From Phytophthora colocasiae (Eukaryota; Oomycota; Peronosporomycetes; Peronosporales; Peronosporaceae): a stretch of 64,000 nt of DNA. The stretch spans positions 434,001 through 498,000 of the forward strand of contig JAGKQI010000084.1 in the NCBI GenBank assembly GCA_018806915.1, written 5' to 3'. Made by a program: the position numbers and the translations under genes. Positions 1 through 9,227 of this stretch are shown here, piece by piece; the stretch's first letter is position 1, and each line of letters opens with the position of its first letter. The notes beneath the pieces were generated by a model that was given only the letters and a program-made list of their open reading frames with translations, was not told the DNA's origin and searched no databases.

Positions 1-1757
1 CAATCGTGCTATTCACAGTCCTTGCGCTAGTGAATAATAAGGCATTCTTGGACCAATTTCCGCCGAGTTTACCGCCACACCATGCGCGTAAATGCTATCC
101 ATTTTGGGTAGTGGGCGTTTACGGATCTGCTACCGTTCAACAGCTCGTTTGGGGCCAATTTTGTGCAGATTCAGATCCCTCACCGCAGTTTCAACAGGCG
201 ATGCAGAAGGTGAAGGCAATGAGACTGGAAAATATGAGCGAAGACAAGACGTATCTGTCCAGTTGCGCCAGTATGTGTTGGGAGAGCAGCCTCGACGGCG
301 TTAACGTATACGTGAATCTGAAGGTCAACACAAGTGATATATTTGATACTGGTCTGCAAAGATTGTTTATTGAGGCGGTTCATTTAGTTGTGCTGCTAGA
401 CCGCACTACTCTGCGTGATGAAGGGCAGAGCCAAAGTGTCGTTGCTACGGAACAAGCGCCAGTGGATATCGAAATTGACTTTCAAATTTGTGATTTAACT
501 ATGAGTTATTCTCGAAATTTGGCGGCAAGTTTGCCATGGAAAAAGGTAAACCCTCTCGAAATCTCCGTTACATTCGACATCACGAGTAACGATGGACTAC
601 CACAAGACACGATAAACACTGGGATTATACTGAATCATTTCCTCACGTGTCTCCGTCTGAATGGTTGCACTATTAAAAATGTATTGTAGGAAAGGTTTCA
701 GCTTTTTTCCTGCAATTGGTTCCGCTATTGCAGCGCAATCTGACGTTTCGCCACTCAAGTTCGACATCACGCGTGCAGCTTCTGAGTTGTGGCCATGGCT
801 TTTGTACACTATCAGCTGCTGTTCTACTGCTACGCTTTTGGGTGTGACTTTGACACAAGCCAATCTATTGAGTATTGCGGATGTTGTCCGATGCAATTAT
901 CCTCTTACGGGGCGGGAGGAACTTCAGCCTAGAACTTACAATACTTGTGAATTCGGATTTGTGGACATTGTCGAAGGCATAACTGTATGGCCAATCGATG
1001 CTGTAGGTGGCGAAATCTCAGCGTTTGAGATGCCGAGTTCTACCCGCTGTCGAGCCTGGTTCAAGGGGGGAGATCAGGTGCAAGTTGTCGTTCCAGGCTT
1101 CGGTCGTTGTCGAACTAGAGTTGGAAATGGCGTTTCCGAGGTTTCTCGAGATTTGGTGGAGCAGAACGTACCAACTTTGAGCAAACTTTCCTTGAGCTTT
1201 GCGTCAACTAATTCCGTTTCTTCGGCGGTTAAGTTGCTAGAGTTGGTTGGTCGAAATCTTCGCTCATTAACAATGGATGCACCGATGTGCAGCAACAGTA
1301 CGACTCTTGATCTGAGTGTCTTGTCTGGAATATGCCCGAACCTCCAATATCTGAAAACCTGTAATTTCGCTGTAGTTGTCACGACTCACAATGAATCGCT
1401 GGGTCGGTGGCCAATCGCGGAGTTGACAGTCGGAAGTAATCGGAAATTGTCGGATTTCACCTTGTGTCTACGGAATCGCAGCCTCCGGATGGCTCGAGAG
1501 CTAACTCGGCTCGACTTCTATGGTGTGTATTTTGAAGAGAGGAAATCCAAGACTTTACTTCGCATGATGGAGATTTTCTCTGTGTTACGAAGGAGAAATT
1601 TCCGATTCAGTCAAAAGCTGCCTTGATCAGTGTCATTAACTCCGTCTACTACTCGAAGGCGATTCATCGACTACCTGCCGATGTTTTATGTCTGATTTTT
1701 GTTTCCGCTTCGACCCCTGCCCGACGATCAGTGCAAGTGCGAAAATTATTTTGTTAG
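1..1757 (+). pseudogene. LRR-like oomycete-type protein, copy 1 (5' truncated by window, frameshifted)
   Basis: This is the copy-1 version of the gene that is open in unit 3. It is cut at its 5' side by the window edge. The first frame ends at 689 because a run of five A's (four in unit 3) shifts the frame just before 'MYCRKGF'. The second frame (661-1626) ends early because one G is missing from the run near 1541, where units 2-4 have 'gagaggg'. A further 3-base loss near 700 keeps frame. The C-terminal half has leucine-rich segments such as 'LSVLSGICPNLQYLKTCN', which suggest an irregular LRR fold. The function is unknown. The lesions make a full protein from this copy unlikely unless they are sequencing errors. 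Confidence 0.7.
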
Positions 1758-2219
1758 ATGTTATCGTAAATAAACTGCCGGGATTAAAAAAAAACTGTCT
1801 GGTATTTGAAGAGAATTTTGATTAACTGGAGTTTTGCCAGTTGACATTAGAATAACTCGTTCTCCTTCTCTTCTACTGCAGACGAAATAGAGCTGCTGGT
1901 TTTTGACCAAGTCTACTTGAAGCAGCGTTCGAAATCACAGTATCAATATGAGGGCCAGTGAAGAAAGGTATCAGAAGATAATGAAAGAGAAATATAGTTC
2001 CCAATGCGTTTCTTAAGTGATGAGATTTGAAGCAGTGTGGATCTTCTTGGTGTGCTCTTTCAAACTGTAGTACTCGATTATCCGCCGCACAACGGCGCGA
2101 ATGAAGACAGAGAGATTCGTTCGAAGTAGTGGACACACCGAGAAGATACGCACTGCTTCAAACCTCATCACCTAAGAAACGTATTAGGCCCCGTTGGCTA
2201 GGTCATTATCCTTATCGGA
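1758..2219. other. 3' tail of LRR-like gene plus collapsed inverted-repeat segment
   Basis: No gene is seen here. The stretch starts with a conserved tail: an A-run near 1790 and a block near 1810-1915 that is present twice in units 3 and 4. At about 2058 it jumps directly into what is the right arm of an inverted repeat in units 3/4, so the left arm's inner part and the interior (about 530 bp) are absent. Unit 2 has the same collapsed structure at 12529-12980. Confidence 0.6.
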
Positions 2220-2480
2220 AGGAGATCACGCAGCTCTTACCGCATCTGGCTACCAGAAACGCACCCCAGCATCGTGAGGGAGGCGTCACGAACCATCCCC
2301 TATTGGGAGGTCGGACATGATGATGCACTTCAAGTGATCTGGAGCATTTGGACGGCGTGCACGCAGTGTACACTATGGATCATTCGGAACAGAGAGATAT
2401 TCGACGGCGAAATCATTACACGGCAGGAAGCCAGACGCAGACTCATGAAAGGCCGATTTCCAAACACAAGCTGTGATTAA
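2220..2480 (+). pseudogene. LINE-type reverse transcriptase 3'-end fragment, unit 1
   Basis: The readable frame contains 'VIWSIWTACTQCTLWIIRN' followed by an 'REIFDGEIITRQEARRRL' block. A tryptophan- and cysteine-containing segment ending in a W-x-x-RN-x-x-F motif is typical of the tail that follows the RT domain in oomycete LINEs. RT catalytic motifs are absent, so only the 3' end survives. One base fewer near 2268 than in units 2 and 4 breaks the frame into the preceding 'LSEGDHAALTASGYQ' part. The family assignment comes from recalled pattern only. Confidence 0.45.
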
Positions 2481-2935
2481 AGGTTTAGCTTCAAGACCCG
2501 CGACACATGAACTTGGCTTCAAGGTAGCTGAATACTATGCGGTTTTCAGAGCAATTGATCCTTCCGATCGTCCGAAATCTTCAGCAGTGGACAGTGGCAT
2601 TTCACTCGGTTAGCTTCCAATGATGATCGGAAGACGCGGAGTATGGGTCATTATAAGGCAAGAATTAAAAGATATCTGCTGGATGGGGTTTCTCCAAGAA
2701 CGGCAGCCGACAGCAGAAGCCGTAATGGAGACTTCGCAATTCGCGCTGTTTGGCACAAGTGGATCAAGGGACATCTCCAGCGCCTCTTTCGGAAGAGGAT
2801 CTTTCTTAAATCAGTGCGAAGTCCCCCGAGTGGGTCGGATTATTAGAGATGGGGTGTCCCAGTACGCCTAGTGCGGAAGCAGCGCCGCGCCTGTTCGATT
2901 GCCACAAAGATGTAATAACTCCGCTGCAGAACATG
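2481..2935. other. No identifiable gene; short unassigned ORFs
   Basis: Short frames such as 2643-2846 (67 codons, basic) are conserved in units 2 and 4 (13418-13621 and 43290-43601). The frame in unit 4 is longer because a small insertion near 43332 changes phase. They may be further LINE 3' sequence, but I recognise no domain. The corresponding stretch in unit 3 is deleted. Confidence 0.35.
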
Positions 2936-3079
2936 GGACCCGGTGACCCTCACGTGTATTCAAGACCAACACCAAGGCGTGGAGGGCCTGGCGACCCTCC
3001 ACGATCAAAGATATCGTTGCCAAGGCACACAGGACCTGGAAATCCTCTTGTGCTCAGATATCCTACCAAGGCGTGAGGA
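2936..3079 (+). repeat. Three-copy 48-bp tandem repeat, unit 1
   Basis: Three imperfect repeats start at 2936, 2984 and 3032, exactly 48 bp apart. In the 2849-3076 frame each begins with a GPGDP or GPGNP peptide, giving a 16-residue period. The repeat is degenerate after the first 15 bases of each unit. The frame is open for 75-80 codons in the three units that keep it, but no known protein is suggested. Confidence 0.75.
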
Positions 3080-4437
3080 GTCCTCACTGAGGACACTGTG
3101 CACCCTCACGTTCAGTTATAGCTCCGTGGTGGTCTAAGAACTTATATCCCTTCGCTTTGTCGCGGCTACCGCTGAGGCGGTGTCGTTCGAGGGCAGTGAA
3201 CTGGGAGGAGATTATGGATCTGGTGCGCTTGTGTCCGGCTTCTTTTGTCCCCAGCTTTGCTCTTGGCTGGAATGGATCAGTTCTGCGCTGCGACGTCTTC
3301 TCCAAGTTCGACAAGAGAGCCAAGTTTTGTCAGCTTTGGCAATCGGAAGGTGTCAGGACCCTTCAAGTCTCGTTCTAGACCGGGTAATACCCGACTGGTT
3401 ACCGGTGCCGGCCTCCGGGACCTCTGCCCCCTGTCCCCGCGTGGCGTGAGTTAGCTGATAAGCAGCAACCGCGCTACCCATTTTCCAGGAACATAAGCTA
3501 CATAAGCTAACCCCGGACGCTCGTCCAGAAGACCCGCGTTTCCCCCAGCGCCCCAGATTCGGGCGACTTCGTCGAGGCGAGTTGACCTCGATAGGAAGGG
3601 GGGAAGAAGACTTCAAAGCTCATCAAGGAGCAAGCACTCTGTTCAACATTGCGACCCAGGTCTGGTGAGCCTGGATATGTCACGTTAGCACCAAGCACAG
3701 AGGATTTGGCGGCCCTCATGTGTCCAGTTTAGCCATGTTCAGCTTCTGGGCTCCGTAGCCCTCGCATCGTCGGATCAACCGACCACTGAGTATATTCTGG
3801 GCTTCAAGCCCCCAGCGATTTCAGGAGTGTATAGTTAGAAATTCTAACACAAATACATGACCTCTTTCCTACTCTATCAGGTTCGAGAATTGGTTCATGA
3901 TCACTTCTTGATTTGGGTTACCCATTTTCGTTTTCAGACGAAGCATTAAATAAATCTGCTGGTGTGGGTACTCTGAAATACCAAACTTCTACTCGAATTG
4001 TACGTGCATCCCACGGTTAGACGCCTTGTGGCTGTTTTTCTGAAGCACATACCGGTGTAACATACCAAGGATAAAGGAAGTCCCAATCGGTTGGCATTAT
4101 ACCTAAATGGGACATGTCTATCTATCAGTCAATAGTCACATCTTCTTCTGTCAAATTCTTCGTAGAATGGTCTTTGAATAGAGGAAAACATTCAGCCAGA
4201 GTGTTGCTTCACGAACTAACATTGTTCACACGTGTTACGACCACCAAAGTGGTGGCAAAGACTATTTTTTTTTTCGCATTTTCGGTTGAGTAGAGTGTTC
4301 CTGCAGAATCGATTAGTCCATCGACTTTTTGATGCACAGCGAGTAATTCGTAGTTCGAAGAACTATCGTTAGTACTAACGGAAATTCCCGATTAATAACC
4401 CGGGCACTATTTAATAGTACCCTCCCAAAATCCAAAA
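3080..4437. other. Unassigned 1.36-kb stretch, unit 1
   Basis: No gene can be supported. Overlapping plus-strand frames of about 90 codons lie at 3157-3454 and are kept in units 2 and 4, but they overlap one another and match nothing I know. A 9-bp direct duplication near 3495 is private to unit 1. A 'cttcaagcccc' hairpin-like sequence lies near 3800. From about 4020 the sequence is AT-richer without open frames. The first 'cgtagttcgaagaa' module of the unit ends this stretch at about 4350-4364. Confidence 0.4.
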
Positions 4438-4479
4438 GGTTACTCTGTATTGCCGAAAGGTTACTCTGTATTGCCGAAA
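4438..4479. repeat. Two-copy 21-bp tandem repeat, unit 1
   Basis: The unit 'ggttactctgtattgccgaa' plus one A is present twice without a mismatch, followed by a partial third copy that includes the stop codon of the minus-strand transposase fragment. Unit 2 also has two copies; unit 4 has one. Confidence 0.85.
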
Positions 4480-4481
4480 GG

Positions 4482-4885
4482 TTACTCGTCGATCAGGGCA
4501 GTATCATCAAGAGCATCGTGCAGCTCGTCCAGATTAAAGTTTCCTACGTTCTCAGGGTCCTCGTGATCTTCGTCAGCGGCTTCTCAGCTTGTACGGAATC
4601 GCTCATCGTAGACGTCGTGCTTTTCAATATGCCAGTCCAGGTACTGTAGCTGTCTGTAAAGCCAGCAGCAGCGACGGAGTTGATGACAGTAGTATCTGCC
4701 ATGCCTTTCTTACCCACTCACAAACTACAGCTACCGACGGCATACGCGGGTTGCCGAAGCGAGTGTGCTCGACCCTGTCGCTCTCCTTCCACGCAATGAT
4801 CTCCATGAAGAGTAGGTTTTTGAACGTCTTGTAGATGCCAATGTCATGGGAATTCTTGACGGCATTTTGCTGAATGTGCGTTGCT
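4482..4885 (-). pseudogene. DDE-type transposase C-terminal fragment (pogo/Tigger-like suspected), unit 1
   Basis: On the minus strand the fragment runs from about 4885 down to a TAA at 4482-4484. The upstream part reads 'IAWKESDRVEHTRFGNPRMP' then 'SVAVVCEWVRKAWQ'. After a frame change it reads 'YLDWHIEKHDVYDERFRTS' and an acidic tail ending in LIDE. The order W-V-x-x-A-W, then a WHI-x-x-HDVY block, then an acidic tail resembles the end of DDE_1 (pogo/Tigger) transposases of oomycetes. No catalytic DDE residues are retained. In units 1 and 2 a TGA replaces the tryptophan codon after RTS; unit 4 keeps TGG. Confidence 0.4.
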
Positions 4886-5508
4886 CATCTGTAGACAGTG
4901 CTAGTGAATTGCTGGCGCTGGAATGGTCACTTGTGTAGAAGGTTACTATCGGGTTCCCTCGGAGGGCACTATTCGTAGTTCGAAGAACTATTGTAGGGGG
5001 TAGTGCGGCGCGTTTGTGATCGAACGACCTTCGGGGAACCTGCAACCTTCAAACAACTTTACGACGTTACAGCAACTTTACCGCATTTAGAACAACGTTG
5101 GAAGGAATGGGGCAAGGTACCTCTGGTAGCTACAAGCCGTGATGAGTAACAGGAGAAGGCTGATGCCTTGTTACGTTCCAGCAACTTTGGATAGAAATTT
5201 TCGCTGGAGACCGACAGACTACGGGCGGAGCTCGGTCAGGCGTGGGCCACCGTGGAGCGATTCTGATCGCTCGATACGGAGCTGATTATAAGACATTGCA
5301 CTGGTTCATGGGGATGTTGCCTGTGACTATGTTCAATCGCATTGGAGTCGCTGTGGTCTTCGCGAAAGAAATCCCGTTGTCACCGAGTTCCGTCGATGCT
5401 GTATCGTCATGTACGAGAGTGAAGCACGCGTTCGCCTCTGTTTACCACGGAATTCGCACACTCCCGACTGTATTTGGGATCTACTGGGTGACCTTTTTTT
5501 TCGTCTAG
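4886..5508. other. Unassigned spacer with a repeat module, unit 1
   Basis: It contains a 'cgtagttcgaagaa' module at about 4974-4988 followed by the block gtagtgcggcgcgtttgtga, which recurs about 2.1 kb downstream. The rest has only short frames on both strands (for example 5242-5508). A polypyrimidine run ending in TAG just before 5509 looks like a 3' splice site. Confidence 0.35.
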
Positions 5509-5679
5509 TGCGGCTACACCGCTTACAACAGCAACAAAAGTCAATACTTTGGCTTGGAAGTGTACAGTGGAGTATCCGAAAACGCGTACAGTTGCAACCC
5601 GCGCAACGAGGAGCAAGACGCCTACAACCACGGGGTTAGCGTGGCTGGTGGCCGGCTGATCTGCTCTACAATGTGGTAG
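5509..5679 (+). pseudogene. Coding-like terminal exon fragment (unrecognised), unit 1
   Basis: A 56-codon frame begins directly after a T-run and TAG, which resembles a 3' splice site, and ends in TAG. It opens 'CGYTAYNSNKSQYFGLEVYS' and closes with 'AGGRLICSTMW'. Codon choice and composition look like real protein, with three cysteines and many Asn/Tyr, as in a secreted enzyme tail. I cannot name it and see no upstream exon. It is probably the orphan end of a captured gene. Confidence 0.35.
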
Positions 5680-5746
5680 GATACGTATGGGCTCAGGGTT
5701 GTGAAAAAAAAACAATTTGACTTTCAAATAATTCAATTAAAACACA

Positions 5747-6125
5747 CTATTGATTGAGCGAGGTCTCAATCACGTCCAAATAATCCTCCATTTCACTGTG
5801 GCGTTTAGCTTGCGTTCTGCACGTTATCGTGAAGTCACGAGCTACTTGAGTACTCTTAACGCATCAATAATGAGCAAGCCGTGGTCTTCTGGGCCTGTAC
5901 GACGTAAATAACTTCGACGAGACAGCTCTGAGGTAGCGCTCGACACTCCAGCAGTCTCCTCACTTTGCAATTTTCTGCAAGACCCAAACATGCGACTATA
6001 TTGAACGTGCGGTGTCTGTTTGATGCCATTACGAAGGAGTTCACACTAACTGCGAAATACCTCAGCCCACAAGCCATCGTCGTTAAAGCGCCACGCTTTG
6101 AAAGCGGTGTAGTTAAAGTTCTCAC
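5747..6125 (-). pseudogene. Decayed minus-strand coding fragment ending MEDYLDVIETSLNQ, unit 1
   Basis: Reading leftwards from about 6125, one frame gives 'AFKAWRFNDDGLWAEVFRS', a TAG, then about 60 open codons. A frame change follows and the sequence ends 'EMEDYLDVIETSLNQ' and TAG at 5747-5749. The coding character is clear but there are at least one stop and one frameshift. I do not recognise the family. The same lesions occur in the other units, so it was dead before the array formed. Confidence 0.35.
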
Positions 6126-6630
6126 AAAGCTTTAGCGAGCGTCAAGGGGTTTGGGTTAAGGTTACGGTTAGGTGGTTTTCTACCAATCAGAGCTCGATGA
6201 TATGATTGAAAACAAAATTGCAATAAACAAATTATTGATTGACCCGAGTCTTGGAGCCCAATTAAATAACAATCTTATTTTTCACAACCCTGTATGGGCT
6301 TGGGGGTTGCCCTTCATGTGCACAAGATAGGCGTCGTGTGGGTTCTCGTGATCTCCACTACCCCGCCAGTTCTCTCTACACGGCAATGGCGTGGATCAGT
6401 TCCCCTGGCTTTAATGTTTTTGTGGTGGCTATGACTGATGTTACGCACTCTGTTTGGTTTGCACTTGTGGCCCCTGTGATCATCCACGTGTTTGGAGAGG
6501 AGGAATAGATCGGAGTCTTCTCTGCCAATTGCTTCGGTCAATTTCGCTATTGGTACGGGTTTGGTGCAAGTGTCGCTCGGATACAAGCTACTGGTTTTCA
6601 TTAGAGGCATCGCCAGCTTTTTGGGCTTCC
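6126..6630. other. Unassigned stretch, unit 1
   Basis: There is no supported gene. Plus-strand frames here encode hydrophobic stretches ('VWFALVAPVIIHVFG' near 6450) and a 118-codon frame is open on the minus strand, but neither matches a known domain. A weak G/T-rich run at 6147-6173 is discussed among the rejected items. Equivalent stretches: 16896-17402, 26061-26567 and 46862-47358. Confidence 0.3.
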
Positions 6631-6843
6631 TGTCCGCGTAAAATCTTTGACATACCCAAGCTAAAGACATTAAATCTCGATGACAGCTCGTTCACGGGTG
6701 TTTCTCTGACGGCGGGCCAAGTCAAGCTCCTGTGAAGTCTGGATACTTTTACCATTGACACTTTCGGTGACGTATCTCCTTGTTCAGAATCCGATGATAC
6801 CAGTACTACTGGTCCAGTAGCCCTTTCATCCCACCAACGATGA
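6631..6843 (+). pseudogene. LRR fragment, possibly from a receptor-like TKL kinase, unit 1
   Basis: A 71-codon frame reads 'IPKLKTLNLDDSSFTGVSL', a leucine-rich repeat, then after an in-frame TGA at 6733-6735 continues 'SLDTFTIDTFGDVSP' and a Ser/Thr-rich stretch. This layout (last LRRs, a short Cys-containing juxtamembrane part, then Ser/Thr) is what I recall from LRR-TKL kinases of oomycetes. The kinase domain and membrane segment are absent. The TGA is also present in units 2 and 4. Confidence 0.4.
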
Positions 6844-7018
6844 TAACTCATCTGAGCGAAGATGGCTTACACCAAGATTTCGTACGTTCACGGACCACGC
6901 GCGCTGTAAGTCAATCCATTTGCCGGTTATGTATTTCAGCTTGCTAGAATGATTTCAAAATAGCACGCATCAATGATTTCTGGTGGACGACTGCTGCAAT
7001 ATATAAAAAAAAACAATT

Positions 7019-7137
7019 TCTTCGAACTACGCACCCCAGGCTTCAGCCTGGTACCAATTCGGGTAGAAGGTATTATTCGTAGTTCGAAGAACTGTCGTTG
7101 GGGGTAGTGCGGCGCGTTTGTGATCGAACGACCTTCG
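7019..7137. repeat. Dispersed module with ttcgaactacg / cgtagttcgaa arms, unit 1
   Basis: 'tttcttcgaactacg' at 7018-7032 is followed by the palindrome CCAGGCTTCAGCCTGG (7036-7051) and then by the reverse complement arm 'cgtagttcgaagaa' at about 7078-7092. The block gtagtgcggcgcgtttgtga follows near 7100. Parts of the same module recur at about 4350, 4975, 9190 and 10192 in this unit, so it looks like debris of one short transposon family. Confidence 0.55.
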
Positions 7138-7170
7138 GACAACCGCCGTCAGGTGGGGCGCCTTTGCACG

Positions 7171-7421
7171 ACCACTAAAGGTTCCAGCCAACGCCATATC
7201 GAGGTAAGATGCCGCCTGAAGGTACGTTTGACTGGATATGTGTTTCTGTCGATTGTATCACTAATACTGTGTTATTTCATGCGTTTAATGTTTCCATAGC
7301 TACGCCTACATGACCACTAAAGGTTCCAGCTAACGGCATATCGCTAGAAGGCCTACGTGTTCGGTAAGATGCCGCCTGAAGGTACGTTTGACTGGATGTG
7401 TGTTTCTGTCGATTGTGTCAC
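7171..7421. repeat. 142-bp-offset direct duplication, unit 1
   Basis: The sequence beginning 'accactaaaggttccagc' at 7171 recurs at 7313 with about 90% identity through 'ctgtcgattgt', the second copy holding about 18 extra bases. The pair is kept in units 2 (17942, 18084), 3 (27103, 27245) and 4 (47899, 48041), so the duplication predates the array. Confidence 0.75.
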
Positions 7422-7785
7422 ACGAAGCCCGCGTGGTCTACTAACGATAGGTGATGATCACGCCATACAAGCTCCACATCTACCGCAACTGCTGTCAAGT
7501 AGATGCCAAGCTACACGGCCTTAACACGATCGAAATCGCATAACGTTTCGAAAATAGCGTGAACGATTCCTTTCTAATTCATACACTCGTCACCACTACG
7601 CGCACGGAACGTCAAACACTTACACTTGCCAGGCATCTCTAACCGAGTAAATCAATTTTCCATTTCATTACATAAATAAAAAAATCAAGACCGACGGGGA
7701 TATTCGTCAAGGGTATAGGGCGCGTTTGGTGGAGGAACGTGTAACTTAAAACTTATAACCTTTAAGCAGTCTTACAACATTACAA

Positions 7786-8087
7786 AATAACGACGAAAAA
7801 AAACGACGGACTTAAAAAGACGTCGTAGTCTTAGCAATGTTCATCTGACCACCTGGTGAAAAACTCACTAAATACAAAAAAGTGGAGCATATCACTTCTT
7901 CGGTTGGTTGAAAATTATTTATAATAGTTGTAAACTTTGCTTTGCAGAATCTTGTTGGATAAAACAGAATTTTGTAATGAACAAGAATTGGACTTTGAGA
8001 CATAGATTTCAATCTTGAGCCAATAGAATACACGTCGTTTTTTCTGTCGTGTAAGCTGCCCGTTCGGCGGATTTTTCCGTCGTTATT
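7786..8087. mobile_element. MITE-like element of 302 bp, unit 1
   Basis: The ends 'aataacgacgaaaaaa' (7786) and 'tttttccgtcgttatt' (to 8087) are inverted repeats of 16 bp with one mismatch. The interior encodes no transposase; a 73-codon minus-strand frame (7812-8033) is conserved but unrecognised. Size and structure fit a non-autonomous DNA transposon. A clear target-site duplication is not visible, so the class cannot be assigned. Confidence 0.5.
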
Positions 8088-8088
8088 A

Positions 8089-8150
8089 GATTTCTCAAAA
8101 GTTGCTTGAACGTGAACAGTTGTTCACGTTAAAGCAACTTTTGAGAAATC
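8089..8150. repeat. Near-perfect hairpin, 30-bp arms, unit 1
   Basis: Arms at 8089-8118 and 8121-8150 are reverse complements with one mismatch and a 2-base GT spacer. The hairpin starts one base after the MITE-like element ends. It is kept in all four units. Confidence 0.9.
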
Positions 8151-8320
8151 GCGTCCATTGGTGGGACATTGCATCGGTTGGGCGAAGAATGGGGAGGAAC
8201 ACGTAAGTTCAAACTTATGCTGTAGCTACAGACCAACTACATTGAATTTGGAAATTGTTATTCTGGACCTGAAAAGGTGTAGTGTTTAAGATAAACGTGT
8301 AGCCACTGTTCTTCTTTAAC

Positions 8321-8503
8321 GCAGCTTCTGACTCTCCTTCGATAATTGCGTCAAATTTGCTCTGGTCTCCTATTTACGATGCCAAACAAATCCAGGTCCG
8401 TCGTGGTGACCTCAAAATTGAAACGCCGTTCGCGGAGCTCAATAAGATGAAATTTTGCTCCAGGCATGGTGAGTATATTTTTGCTCGTTTTGGGCCTCGA
8501 TGA
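8321..8503 (+). pseudogene. Short coding-like fragment (unrecognised), unit 1
   Basis: One frame of 60 codons ends in TGA and includes 'NLLWSPIYDAKQIQVRRGDL' and 'MKFCSRHGEYIFARFGP'. The composition is protein-like and the frame is kept in units 3 and 4, while unit 2 has a one-base loss. There is no start codon or recognisable domain. A second short frame, 'DSGVVNLSPASSYRAF', follows in another phase, so a longer gene may have been broken here. Confidence 0.3.
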
Positions 8504-8798
8504 TTCTGGTGTGGTGAATCTGAGCCCCGCTTCTAGTTATCGCGCATTTCGCCTGGTCACATCTCTTTCTGATCGGCTCAGCCAGTTGCCAGCTCAGCGC
8601 TTCTTCGGGTGACGGATCTTCACCCTACCGTAGGCTATTAGGGGTGATACGTAGCATTGACTACCTCACAATCAGTAGGAGCGGCAGTGGCTAGTTCTAC
8701 CGCTGATAACTCAACTCTTGGTGATGTTAGGGCTGTTCCCTCACTCGCATGACCTTCTGTTAGTAACGGTATCTGCTACTACTAGCGTGTCTGAGGCC

Positions 8799-9155
8799 TC
8801 ATGCGCTCGACTGCTCCACATCCGCGCAGCTTGCATCCTCAATGGGAGTGGTCACATTCTCCGCCTCCAGTTACGTTGAAGGATTATCATCACGCATGTC
8901 TTGTATCTCACGCCGTGTGGCCTCGTATGCCGTGCAAATAACCGTTTCCGAGATCTCAGCGAAGGCGCTGGCCCTCGGCGGAGCGCTGAAGGTACCTTAG
9001 ACTAATCGAAAGGTCCACAGCTTCCTCCACTTTGTCTCAGAGATACTACCATCACAATCGATAATTCGCCGCATCATCGTGTCTCAAGACAGCAGCTCCC
9101 CAGTGTTCATGCGAATGGGGACAGCAGTGGGACAGCTTAATGTCATCTGGTGATA
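8799..9155 (-). pseudogene. Decayed minus-strand coding fragment with three internal stops, unit 1
   Basis: A single minus-strand frame runs from about 9155 to a TGA at 8799-8801. It reads 'PTAVPIRMNTGELLS', then TGA, 'MMRRIIDCDGSISETKW', then TAA, 'AFAEISETVICTAYEATRRE', then TAA, 'LEAENVTTPIEDASCADVEQ'. Phase is preserved across all three stops, which is unusual for non-coding sequence. The family is not recognised. The same stops occur in the other units. Confidence 0.35.
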
Positions 9156-9188
9156 CCAGTAACCCCTTCGTCCCGAAAAAAAACAAAT

Positions 9189-9227
9189 TTCTTCGAACTA
9201 CCGTACGCACCCCAGGCTTCAGCCTGG
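9189..9227. repeat. Dispersed module fragment with CCAGGCTTCAGCCTGG, unit 1
   Basis: 'tttcttcgaactac' followed by the palindrome at 9212-9227, left of the Tudor/GH1 chimera. A matching fragment lies on the chimera's right side at 10192-10221. Confidence 0.55.

Noticed and set aside
6147..6173. Telomere-like run (tttgggttaaggttacggttagg)
   Set aside because: It is only a few degenerate G/T-rich units, without a regular 6- or 7-bp period, and it is not flanked by further repeats. Chance sequence is more likely than an interstitial telomere.
6314..6670. 118-codon minus-strand frame, kept in several units
   Set aside because: Composition is not protein-like and it overlaps plus-strand sequence with better coding character (LRR fragment). 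Conservation only reflects unit identity.
7812..8033. 73-codon minus-strand frame in the MITE-like element as a gene
   Set aside because: It is AT-rich with no domain, and its conservation is explained by the recent amplification of the unit.
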